Shown piece by piece: positions 56,384 to 64,000 of a stretch of DNA of 64,000 nucleotides. The notes under the pieces are model-generated. The model did no database searches, was not told where the DNA came from, and saw only the letters and a program-made list of their open reading frames with translations. The translations under genes and the position numbers were made by a program. This stretch comes from Candidatus Tritonobacter lacicola. GTDB taxonomy: Bacteria; Auribacterota; Tritonobacteria; Tritonobacterales; Tritonobacteraceae. Numbering within the stretch: the stretch's first letter is position 1; the number at the start of each line of letters is the position of its first letter. The DNA lies in contig JAVCDC010000145.1 of assembly GCA_030765135.1 (NCBI GenBank), positions 1-64,000 on the forward strand, written 5' to 3'.

Positions 56384-57223
56384 ATGGTACGACAAACGAT
56401 TTCCCTTTGTGCCTTGACCGGGCTTCTCGTGGTGGCCGGGGGGGGCGTCTCCGAGCCTGCGGCTACTGTGATCGACAAGGCGGAACCCGTCGCCCGGGAC
56501 GGCGTGGAACCCAAGGCCAACGAAATCCTCTATCGAGCATGCACGTATCTCCAGCAGGCCAAGACTTTCCAATTCCAGGCCGACGTGACGCGCGACGTGA
56601 TTCTCTATGACGGTGTGCGGGTGCAGTACGGCGGTGTCTCGAAGGTCACCGTGCAGAGGCCGAATAAATTGCGAGCGATCTTCAACGGCGACGAACGATC
56701 CCGTCGGAGCTACTTTGACGGGGAAATCCTCACCATTTATTCCCTCACCCGCAACAACTACGCCCAGGCGAAGATCCCGGGCACGATCGACGAGGCCATC
56801 GACCACGTGTTCGAGACATTCGGCTTCTCGGTCCCATTGGCGGACCTCGTCTACGCCGACCCCTACAGCGTGCTGATCGAGAACGTTAACGAGGGGCACT
56901 TCATCGGCCGGCACAAGATCGACGGCGTGGTGTGCGATCACCTTGCGTTCCAGCAGGAGCTGATCGACTGGCAGATATGGATCGAGACCGATAAAACCCC
57001 CCTGGTGCGGAAAGTGGTGATCACCTACAAGACGGAAGAAGGCTGCCCTGAATACGAAGCCGTGCTCTCGCACTGGAAGCTGAATCCCTCGGTGCGCGAC
57101 GCTGATTTCGAATTCACCCCGCCGGCGGATGTCGCGAAAATCGAATTCCTTCCGTGCGACGAGGGATCCGGGGAGGAAGAGGAATCCCAGGCCGTCGGAG
57201 CCGAAGAAGCGGAGGCGAAATAG
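56384..57223 (+). CDS. DUF2092 exported protein, copy 1
   Basis: TFQFQADVTRDVILYDGVRVQYGG...ELIDWQIWIETDKTPLVRKVVITYKTEEGCPEYEAVLSHWKLNP; paralog of 58890-59657. Confidence 0.8.
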   Translation: MVRQTISLCALTGLLVVAGGGVSEPAATVIDKAEPVARDGVEPKANEILYRACTYLQQAKTFQFQADVTRDVILYDGVRVQYGGVSKVTVQRPNKLRAIFNGDERSRRSYFDGEILTIYSLTRNNYAQAKIPGTIDEAIDHVFETFGFSVPLADLVYADPYSVLIENVNEGHFIGRHKIDGVVCDHLAFQQELIDWQIWIETDKTPLVRKVVITYKTEEGCPEYEAVLSHWKLNPSVRDADFEFTPPADVAKIEFLPCDEGSGEEEESQAVGAEEAEAK

Positions 57224-57225
57224 CC

Positions 57226-58443
57226 ATGAAACAGACAAATACCAGAAGTAGGATTGGACGGATTTTACCGATTCTCGCCGGCGCGGCCGCGGTGATAGCA
57301 CTGTGCTTTATGATGTCCAATGCCGACGCCCAACGCCGTGGTGGCGGCGGCCGTGGCGGCGGGGGCGGAGGCCGTGGCGGCGGAGGCGGAAGCCGTGGCG
57401 GCGGTGGCAGAAGCCGTGGCGGCGGCCGAGGAAGTGTGCGGCATTCAAGTGCGCGCTCACCAAGCCGACCCACCTCGCGACCGAGTTCGCCTTACACCCG
57501 GCCCTCCAGGCCCAGCACTCGCCCGAGCTCGCCATCGACCCGGCCCTCCAGGCCCAGCACACGGCCGAGTTCACCATCGACCCGGCCCTCCAGGCCCGGC
57601 ACACGGCCGAGTTCACCGTCCACCCGGCCCTCCAGGCCCGGCACACGGCCGAGTTCACCATCGACCCGGCCCTCCGGGCCCGGCACACGCCCGGGTTCGC
57701 CGTCCCAACTTCCCAGCCGTCCCTCACGCCCCGGCGGCGGAGATCGCCCCGGCGGCGGAACTCGCCCCAGCCATAGACCTTCCGGCGGCTACAAGGGTGG
57801 AAAGGAGTATCATAGTAGCAGTCACTATCACGGCAGTCATTATGGTGGCTACTACCGCGATAAGCACTACAAACACTGGAAAGATTGCCGACGCGATTGG
57901 TACCGGTACCGAACGATCAACGGCATAATCGCCGCAGGGGCCTATGTCGCGACCCGTCCCCGGTACTACTCGACAGTCGTGGTCTCCGACACGCCCTACT
58001 ACTACTGGGGCGGGACGTACTACGCTGGCTCGGGCTCCCGATACGTCGTGGTCAATCCCCCTGTCGGGGCGGTCGTCTACGCCGTCCCTGCCCCGACAAC
58101 GGTGGTCTACGCCGATTCCCAGCCGTATTACTATATCGACGGGACGTATTATGTAGCCACCGACCAGGAAGCCAACCTGCCCGAAGAAAATCCCGAATAC
58201 GAGGAGACGCAGGAGGACTCCGGGCAAGACGACCCCGAGATGATCGAGTCGGATGAGCACAACTACGAGGTCGTGGCTCCGCCCGTTGGGGCTACGGTGC
58301 CCTATCTGCCCGAGGAAGACGAGAAGAAGACAATCGATGAAAAGACATACTACGTCAAGGATGGCACATATTACCGGGCCTTCGCAAGCGACGGGGACAC
58401 CGTCTACATGGTGGTCGAAGACCCGACCAAGGCGGGTGAATGA
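57226..58443 (+). CDS. DUF6515-like exported protein with Gly/Arg and Ser-Thr-Arg-Pro low-complexity regions
   Basis: MKQTNTRSRIGRILPILAGAAAVIALCF; GGGGRGGGGGGRGGG; (PSRPSTRPSSPSTR)n; PYYYWGGTYYAGSGSRYVVVNPPVGAVVYAVP. Confidence 0.78.
   Translation: MKQTNTRSRIGRILPILAGAAAVIALCFMMSNADAQRRGGGGRGGGGGGRGGGGGSRGGGGRSRGGGRGSVRHSSARSPSRPTSRPSSPYTRPSRPSTRPSSPSTRPSRPSTRPSSPSTRPSRPGTRPSSPSTRPSRPGTRPSSPSTRPSGPGTRPGSPSQLPSRPSRPGGGDRPGGGTRPSHRPSGGYKGGKEYHSSSHYHGSHYGGYYRDKHYKHWKDCRRDWYRYRTINGIIAAGAYVATRPRYYSTVVVSDTPYYYWGGTYYAGSGSRYVVVNPPVGAVVYAVPAPTTVVYADSQPYYYIDGTYYVATDQEANLPEENPEYEETQEDSGQDDPEMIESDEHNYEVVAPPVGATVPYLPEEDEKKTIDEKTYYVKDGTYYRAFASDGDTVYMVVEDPTKAGE
57480..57710 (+). repeat. 42-bp in-frame tandem repeat (14-aa PSRPSTRPSSPSTR-type)
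   Basis: cggccctccaggcccagcacacggccgagttcaccatcgacc-type units repeated about 5 times. Confidence 0.8.
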
Positions 58444-58466
58444 TGTAAGGTCATGACGTACCACAC

Positions 58467-58512
58467 AGCCCGCATGCCTCCCCCACCACGGAGCCATGCG
58501 GGCTTTTCTTTT
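58467..58512 (+). terminator. Intrinsic terminator
   Basis: AGCCCGCATG-N18-CATGCGGGCT followed by TTTCTTTT. Confidence 0.8.
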
Positions 58513-58608
58513 GGTTCTGCCGGAAAACGCTGACACAGGCCCGGACGGCGCGTTCTGACAGCCCTGGAATAATCCGGAAAGATATAACTGATTTCCCGGG
58601 CCTGGCTT

Positions 58609-58893
58609 CTACTTTGGGCGGGCAGGAGAGCTCGTGCCGGCGACGGGGACCCGCCGTTGGGGGGGGTAATATGCGGCGCCGGTATGGGGCCTATTGTATA
58701 AAGAAGGCCGGTAACTACTGCGGCGGTTGTGATAGTGGACGGAGCCGTGTCGGGGATATTTATAGCCTCGCGAGCGGCTATACCCTCTACTGCTTCGGCT
58801 GCGTGCGAACGCAAGGCCGGCAGAAAGAATGAAGGCTATTATAATAGCTGAAAGGATTATCCGCGTATGTATTCGTGGAGAGAGCACTGTCAT
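58609..58893 (-). CDS. Small exported Arg/Ser/Tyr-rich hypothetical protein
   Basis: MTVLSPRIHTRIILSAIIIAFILSAGLAFARSRSSRGYSRSRG; stop/start overlap with the upstream DUF2092 gene. Confidence 0.55.
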   Translation of the reverse strand: MTVLSPRIHTRIILSAIIIAFILSAGLAFARSRSSRGYSRSRGYKYPRHGSVHYHNRRSSYRPSLYNRPHTGAAYYPPQRRVPVAGTSSPARPK

Positions 58894-59657
58894 TCCCCCC
58901 TTTCGATTTCGAGCAGAACGTCCATGTCCACCCGTTTGACGCCGGCAGAAGGCCGGAATTCGAAATTCGTATCCGGCAGCTTCGGCGAGAGATTCCAGTC
59001 GGAGAAAATCGCCTCGTACTGCGGGTGTTCCGGCTCATCGATGTATGTGATAAGGAACTTGCGCGGCACCGCCTCCTCGCCGGCATCGATCCATATCTGC
59101 CAGTCGATCAGCTCCTGGTGAAAAGCAAGCAGGTGGCAATCGTGGCCGTCGATCTCCTGCACGCCGAGGTACTCGCCGCTCTCTATTTTTGCAAAGAGCA
59201 CCTCGGTCGGCTTGTTGAAAAGGAGATCGGCGAAGGGGAGCACCAGATTGTACTCGTCCATCATGTGATTGAGCATGGCGTTGAGCCTGGAGGGCACCTC
59301 TATAGACGCGTAAACGTTTTTCTTCCTGTCCAGTATGGTCAGCTCCTTCCCGTCGTACCAGGCGGTGCGGTTGATGGTGTCGCCGCGCCTGGTCGCGAGC
59401 ATTTTATCGGGGCGCCTGATCTCCACATCGCATTCTCTGGCAAACTCGATCATGGTACCGTCATCGATAAACTCGTCTGTCCTGACTGTGCCCCGGAAGC
59501 TGAACTCCTCGGCGCCGGCCAGTGTCTTCTCCATTTTTCGCAGGGCATCGTCCACCTGCGGGTCGATTGCGCGATTCGATGACAGGGTGGCGCACCCGGC
59601 ACAGGTGAACAGGATAAGCAGTAAGGCGAGAACGAAAACAGTATTACAGTTTACCAT
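58890..59657 (-). CDS. DUF2092 lipoprotein, copy 2
   Basis: LLILFTCAGCATLS lipobox; ELIDWQIWIDAGEEAVPRKFLITYIDEPEHPQYEAIFSDWNLSP. Confidence 0.8.
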   Translation of the reverse strand: MVNCNTVFVLALLLILFTCAGCATLSSNRAIDPQVDDALRKMEKTLAGAEEFSFRGTVRTDEFIDDGTMIEFARECDVEIRRPDKMLATRRGDTINRTAWYDGKELTILDRKKNVYASIEVPSRLNAMLNHMMDEYNLVLPFADLLFNKPTEVLFAKIESGEYLGVQEIDGHDCHLLAFHQELIDWQIWIDAGEEAVPRKFLITYIDEPEHPQYEAIFSDWNLSPKLPDTNFEFRPSAGVKRVDMDVLLEIERGE

Positions 59658-59811
59658 CTCGGGTCCCTCCCGTTAGTGGTTCGACAGGCAGTTTGTGTCT
59701 TTATACATTATACCATACCGAATAGTCAAATAACGATTCGCGGAGGCGATTGACGGTGACCCGCGGGGCTGATACGATATCGGTCCTGAGGCGAGTGTAA
59801 CAGGAGGGCCT

Positions 59812-60627
59812 GTGGGAGTCCGGAAAATCGAGGAACGGGATATAGATCGACTGCTCTGGATCGAGTCGATTGCATGGCGGGACAGCGTCCAGTTCGACGA
59901 GAAGCATCTCAGGTCACAGATTGAAATTTTCCCGGAAGGCCAGTTGTGTTCCGAGGACGAGCAGGGCGAGATATGGGGCTTCGTAAATATGATGCAGTTC
60001 AGGTTCGACCCGCGCAGGCCCCTCGACGCATCCTGGAGCGAGATTACGGCGGACGGCTACATCACCACTCATGATCCCGGAGAGAACTGGCTGTTCGGGG
60101 TGAATCTCTCGGTGCACCCGCAGGGGTATTTCGCGGGGGCGGCGGATGCGCTGATAGTCGGCGCGGCGAAGGTGTGCGCGTCCATGCATCTAAGGGGTAT
60201 TCTGCTCGTCGGCCGCTTGCCCGGCTACTCCAGGTGGCTGCGCGACCAGGCGCGGGCGGGCAAGGACCTTAACGGCGCGGATATTGATCTGGCGCGCTCC
60301 TACGTGGACACGCGGGTTCACGGGGACAACGGAAACACGCGGCGGCTGGACCCCCAGGTCGAGCTTTACGAGAGCTTCGGCATGAATATCCTCGGACCGG
60401 TGGCGAATTTCATCCCCGACAAGAAGAGCCTCGACTTCGGTGTTTCGATGGTATGGCAAAACGTTTTATATTTCCCTTTCTATCTGTTTCCGTCGACGCG
60501 CGCGTGGAAAAAGATTATTTACGGGCCGGTCGGGAAGATGATGGAGCGGACTTATCTCGGTGTGTTGACCAAGGTTCAGAGTTCCCGATTCAAAGCTGAA
60601 ATCCCGGGGCCCGATCTCACGCCCTGA
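59812..60627 (+). CDS. GNAT-like N-acetyltransferase
   Basis: VRKIEERDIDRLLWIESIAWRDSVQFDEKHLRSQIEIFPEGQLCSEDEQGEIWGFVNMMQF; NLSVHPQGYFAGAADALI. Confidence 0.7.
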   Translation: MGVRKIEERDIDRLLWIESIAWRDSVQFDEKHLRSQIEIFPEGQLCSEDEQGEIWGFVNMMQFRFDPRRPLDASWSEITADGYITTHDPGENWLFGVNLSVHPQGYFAGAADALIVGAAKVCASMHLRGILLVGRLPGYSRWLRDQARAGKDLNGADIDLARSYVDTRVHGDNGNTRRLDPQVELYESFGMNILGPVANFIPDKKSLDFGVSMVWQNVLYFPFYLFPSTRAWKKIIYGPVGKMMERTYLGVLTKVQSSRFKAEIPGPDLTP

Positions 60628-60648
60628 CGATTCTAAGACAGGATATCG

Positions 60649-62085
60649 ATGCGAGTCTTGTTCATAAACCCTCCTGAGTGCGCCGCCTCCGGCTTGATCG
60701 ATCTGGCAGAGTTCGAGCCCCTCGGTCTCGAGATTCTGGCAGCGAGCCTTCCCCACCATGACACACATCTGATCGATCTCATTTTCGAGGAGAAGAGCGT
60801 CGAAACGGCGATATCCGAGTTCAAACCGGACGTGATCTGCATGGGATGCTTCACCTCCCAGGTTTACATGGTGAAGGAACTGCTCCGACTGGCTAAACGC
60901 TGCAAGCCGGATGTCGTGACGATAGTGGGAGGATACCACCCCACATTCATGCCTGGTGATTTCGATGAACCCTATATCGATATCCTGGGCATAGGGCCGG
61001 GCGTGCAGACGCTCGTCGAAGTTATCGATACGCTCGAAGACGGAGGCGACACGTGTACGGTTCCCGGGCTTTACGTGCGGCGCGATGGAGAAATGTTCAG
61101 AACTCCCGCTCGCGTATATCCTAAGACGCTCGATAACGAGCCTTTCCCCGATAGGCGTATATCGGCGAGATACAGAAAGAAATACCACGTCTTCGGCGTC
61201 GGTCCCATTGCGGTGCTGCGCACGAGCGAAGGCTGCCCCTATCGATGCAAGTTCTGCTGTATATGGAACTTCACGGGGGGGGCCTACAGGGTGCGCTCGC
61301 CGGAACTCGTCGCGGATGAACTGGAGCAGATTGAAGAGGATTACGTCTATATTTTCGACGACGATTTCCTCTTTTCCCGTCCGCGCGTGCAGGCCCTCTA
61401 CGATGCCATCGCATCACGGGGATTAAAGAAAAAGTACTGGTGCTTCGGTAGGGCGGATTTCATATGTGACAATACGGATCTGGTGGAAAAATGGGCCGGG
61501 CTGGGGATGACCAACGTCTATATCGGCATGGAAGCGTGCACCGACGCGGAACTGGACGCCCTCAACAAGCGCTCGACCGTCGAAATAAATACCGAGGCGG
61601 TTCAAATACTCAGGCGGAACGGCATCACGCCTGACCTGGGATTTATCATGAGGCCGGAGTCCACCAAGAAGGATTTTGATGCCCTCCTCGCCTATGTCAA
61701 ATCCCTCGGCATACACAGGGATGGCTACGCCGAGTACATGAGCCTGACTCCGCTGCCCGGGACGGAACTATGGGACGAGATGCAGGACGATCTTGTCACC
61801 AGGGACTTCCGCTTCTTCGACCTCATATATCCCGTCTTGAAGACGAAAATGCCGATAAAGCCATATTTCCGCGAGCTCACGAAGCTCTACGTGAGGACCT
61901 ACCTTAACCTTGGCCTCTTCAATAGGACAATACGGGGAAATCCGCTGGGGCTGAACCCGCTGGGCACGTTCAAGAGCGTGATTGCCTCTGCTAAGTTTCT
62001 GTGGAAGCTGCTGAAGGCGTGCTGCATGGGCACCCGCGGATACGTTCCCCGCAGTTTTGGGAGTTCGCGAGATCATGCCGACTGA
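60649..62085 (+). CDS. B12-binding domain radical SAM protein
   Basis: N-terminal cobalamin-binding-like fold (VLFINPP...VTIVGGYHPTF); RTSEGCPYRCKFCCIWNF CxxxCxxC. Confidence 0.93.
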   Translation: MRVLFINPPECAASGLIDLAEFEPLGLEILAASLPHHDTHLIDLIFEEKSVETAISEFKPDVICMGCFTSQVYMVKELLRLAKRCKPDVVTIVGGYHPTFMPGDFDEPYIDILGIGPGVQTLVEVIDTLEDGGDTCTVPGLYVRRDGEMFRTPARVYPKTLDNEPFPDRRISARYRKKYHVFGVGPIAVLRTSEGCPYRCKFCCIWNFTGGAYRVRSPELVADELEQIEEDYVYIFDDDFLFSRPRVQALYDAIASRGLKKKYWCFGRADFICDNTDLVEKWAGLGMTNVYIGMEACTDAELDALNKRSTVEINTEAVQILRRNGITPDLGFIMRPESTKKDFDALLAYVKSLGIHRDGYAEYMSLTPLPGTELWDEMQDDLVTRDFRFFDLIYPVLKTKMPIKPYFRELTKLYVRTYLNLGLFNRTIRGNPLGLNPLGTFKSVIASAKFLWKLLKACCMGTRGYVPRSFGSSRDHAD

Positions 62086-62662
62086 ACGCGTCGTGAAGAT
62101 AGAGAGAATGCCGGCCGACGAGATGTGGAAGCGCACGCTCGGGCCCTACGTGTGCCTGTATGGGAAGTCGATTGAATACATCGAGGAGCGCTTCGGCAGG
62201 GACGAGGCGGTCGAATGGGTGAAGCGCATGGAGCGGGACTACCGGGAGGAGCACAGGTCGCTACACCTGAGCGTCGCCAACGTCCTGGAGCGCTTCACGC
62301 CGGGGAAGGCGCTGCGCGACAAGGTGGGGCTGCTCATCCTCCGGGAAAAAGTCAAGCGTACGTTCTACGAGTACCAGTTCCTCTACAACGCCACGGAGTA
62401 CGTAGCGAAAGAGATTCTCGACAAGGGGGGCCGCATGATCGCGGGCAGGCTTGATTTTCAGCAGTGTCCCTATGTTGCTGCCATGAAGGACATCCCCAAG
62501 AAGGTCAGGCCTAAACGGGAGACCTTTTGCCGATATGACTGTCGGGGACCGTTTCACGACGAGTTTTGCAAGTTCATAGGGTTTCGCATCCGCATTGAGC
62601 CGGCAGGAGAGGGATGCGTGTGGTACATCGATCCGCCGGAAGATCTGATGCCGGAGGATTGA
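62075..62662 (+). CDS. Conserved hypothetical protein (possibly L-2-amino-thiazoline-4-carboxylate hydrolase-like family)
   Basis: ATG at 62075 overlaps radical SAM stop; Cys-rich FCRYDCRGPFHDEFCKFIGFRIRIEPAGEGCVWYI. Confidence 0.5.
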   Translation: MPTERVVKIERMPADEMWKRTLGPYVCLYGKSIEYIEERFGRDEAVEWVKRMERDYREEHRSLHLSVANVLERFTPGKALRDKVGLLILREKVKRTFYEYQFLYNATEYVAKEILDKGGRMIAGRLDFQQCPYVAAMKDIPKKVRPKRETFCRYDCRGPFHDEFCKFIGFRIRIEPAGEGCVWYIDPPEDLMPED

Positions 62663-62695
62663 ACATCCACCATTCTATTATCGAAAGAGGGCGAT

Positions 62696-63400
62696 ATGTG
62701 TAAAGAGACCCGGCGCATAGTTCAGCTGCGTAATGTATTCAAATCCTTTAAAACCGGCGATGTAGTAACGGAGGTGCTCAAAGGCGTCGACCTCGTTCTG
62801 GCGAATGGGGAATTTGCGGTAATCTTCGGTCCCTCGGGCTGCGGCAAGACCACGCTTCTTAACATTATCGGCGCTCTCGATACTCCTTCATCCGGCTCCG
62901 TCAATGTGGGCGGTCAGGAATTGGATCGGATGAACCGCACGCAGTTGACCAAATTCCGCAAAGATAAAATAGGTTTTATATTTCAAGCGTATAACCTGCT
63001 TCCCACTCTGACCGCACTGGAGAATGTGGAAGCGGCACTCGAGCTGCTCCCGTTTGCAAGTCGGAAGGAAATGAAGCAGCGCGCGCTCGACTATTTGAGT
63101 CGCGTGGAGCTAAGCGACAAGGCAGACAAGTTCCCGGCGCAGCTCTCCGGCGGCGAACAGCAGCGTGTCGCGATTGCGCGTGCCCTGGCGAAGCAGCCAC
63201 GGCTGGTGCTTGCGGACGAACCCACGGGCAATCTTGACGAGGCGACGAGTGAGCGCATCCTGGGAACCATGCGCACCCTTAATGCCGAAACGGGTGCGAC
63301 TTTCGCAATCGTCAGCCACGACCCCAACCTGGCGGAGCTGGCCGACAGGGTTGTCCAGCTTTCCGACGGGAAGATTGAGAGTGAAAAAACTCACCCTTAA
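62696..63400 (+). CDS. ABC transporter ATP-binding protein (LolD/MacB type)
   Basis: FGPSGCGKTTLLNIIG Walker A, LSGGEQQRVAIARALAKQPRLVLADEPTGNLDEATS. Confidence 0.95.
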   Translation: MCKETRRIVQLRNVFKSFKTGDVVTEVLKGVDLVLANGEFAVIFGPSGCGKTTLLNIIGALDTPSSGSVNVGGQELDRMNRTQLTKFRKDKIGFIFQAYNLLPTLTALENVEAALELLPFASRKEMKQRALDYLSRVELSDKADKFPAQLSGGEQQRVAIARALAKQPRLVLADEPTGNLDEATSERILGTMRTLNAETGATFAIVSHDPNLAELADRVVQLSDGKIESEKTHP

Positions 63401-64000
63401 AGCCTTCCGCGATCTGAAAGCAATGAAGCTGCGCGGGCTGATGATAGTACTTATCATCGCTTGTCAGGCCGCCATTTATTCCGGTGGACTATGTTCGAAG
63501 CTCACTCTCTCCCGCTCGGTCGACGATTTCTGCAATAATCATAACCTTGCCGACCTCCAGGTTACGTTCGACGTCACGACGGCCGACCGCCTGCCGGCGC
63601 TGGATGACGTCAAGGGCATCAGGAAAGTCGAGTCGCGCCTGGCTCTCGACGGCTCCATTAAACTCGAAGATAATACAACGATCCCCGCCGTCATCATTTT
63701 TATGCGCGACGGTGAAAATCCCGCCATCGACACGCTCGATATCGAAGACGGTGTGTTTCCCTCGAAAGGTGATCTCGGTGTCGTGATCGAGCGGGGACTG
63801 AAGGACAAAGGCTACACGGTCGGCGATAAAATCACCGTCAGCGCGTACGATTTTACATCGACGCAACCGATCGTCGGCATCGCCCGCAGCCCCGAGTTCC
63901 TCGTAAGCACGGCCAATCCGGAAATGCTGATTCCGACTCCCGGCTCTCTTGGCATTATCTACGCACCCGTCGAATGCGTCGAGAAGGAAATCAAAAAGCT
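63381..64000 (+). CDS. ABC transporter permease (FtsX/MacB-like), partial, runs off window
   Basis: Manual translation from GTG at 63381: VKKLTLKAFRDLKAMKLRGLMIVLIIACQAAIYSGGLCSKLTLSRSVDDFCNNHNLADLQVTF...; open to the window end and not in the supplied ORF track. Confidence 0.8.
   Translation, partial: MKKLTLKAFRDLKAMKLRGLMIVLIIACQAAIYSGGLCSKLTLSRSVDDFCNNHNLADLQVTFDVTTADRLPALDDVKGIRKVESRLALDGSIKLEDNTTIPAVIIFMRDGENPAIDTLDIEDGVFPSKGDLGVVIERGLKDKGYTVGDKITVSAYDFTSTQPIVGIARSPEFLVSTANPEMLIPTPGSLGIIYAPVECVEKEIKK

Noticed and set aside
57320-57928. Collagen-like PGPPGPAHGRV ORF
   Set aside because: Alternative-frame reading of the 42-bp tandem repeat in the DUF6515-like gene.
1-64000. CRISPR arrays, tRNA or rRNA genes
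   Set aside because: No regularly spaced direct repeats with unique spacers, no tRNA T-loop/acceptor pattern and no rRNA-like stretch noticed by eye. A tRNAscan-SE/CRISPRCasFinder run would be decisive.
1-64000. Complete transposase or integrase genes
   Set aside because: No DDE, Y1 or tyrosine-recombinase motifs were recognised; mobile-element evidence is limited to inverted repeats and gene remnants.

Overview
This 64 kb window is GC-rich and gene-dense. It appears to come from an uncultivated bacterium; surface proteins with TPTPT linkers and the general gene content fit an environmental Gram-negative lineage, but I cannot place the phylum. Most of it is ordinary chromosomal content: pckG, Trk/Ktr potassium uptake, YbaB, LemA/DUF2207, secretin-like proteins, a GAD/arcB-type amino-acid catabolism island, a MASE1-GGDEF protein, an RND tripartite efflux operon, MscS, a CcdA/thioredoxin/YraQ permease/ArsR cluster, a truncated adenylate cyclase, DUF2092 paralogs, and a radical SAM/ABC operon running off the right edge. 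The strongest hunt result is a tandem pair of paralogous genes (3740-5140 and about 5127-6602). Their proteins carry motifs consistent with a single-chain archaeo-eukaryotic primase: a PriS-like catalytic core (DxE, GYHF, D...R...H.K) followed by a PriL-CTD-like four-cysteine domain. They sit next to a structured, mobile-looking intergenic element. Other leads are a secretin-domain gene bracketed by a 30-bp inverted repeat (27/30 identity), an APC permease with a clean in-frame internal deletion beside gadB/gadC, a mosaic of gene remnants (SEFIR, Mrr C-terminus, truncated cyclase), a DUF2207-CsgG-like chimera, a secreted discoidin-GATase next to a secreted nitrilase-family enzyme, and a compact GNAT/B12-radical SAM/ABC operon. 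All assignments were read by eye from sequence motifs; no database search was run.
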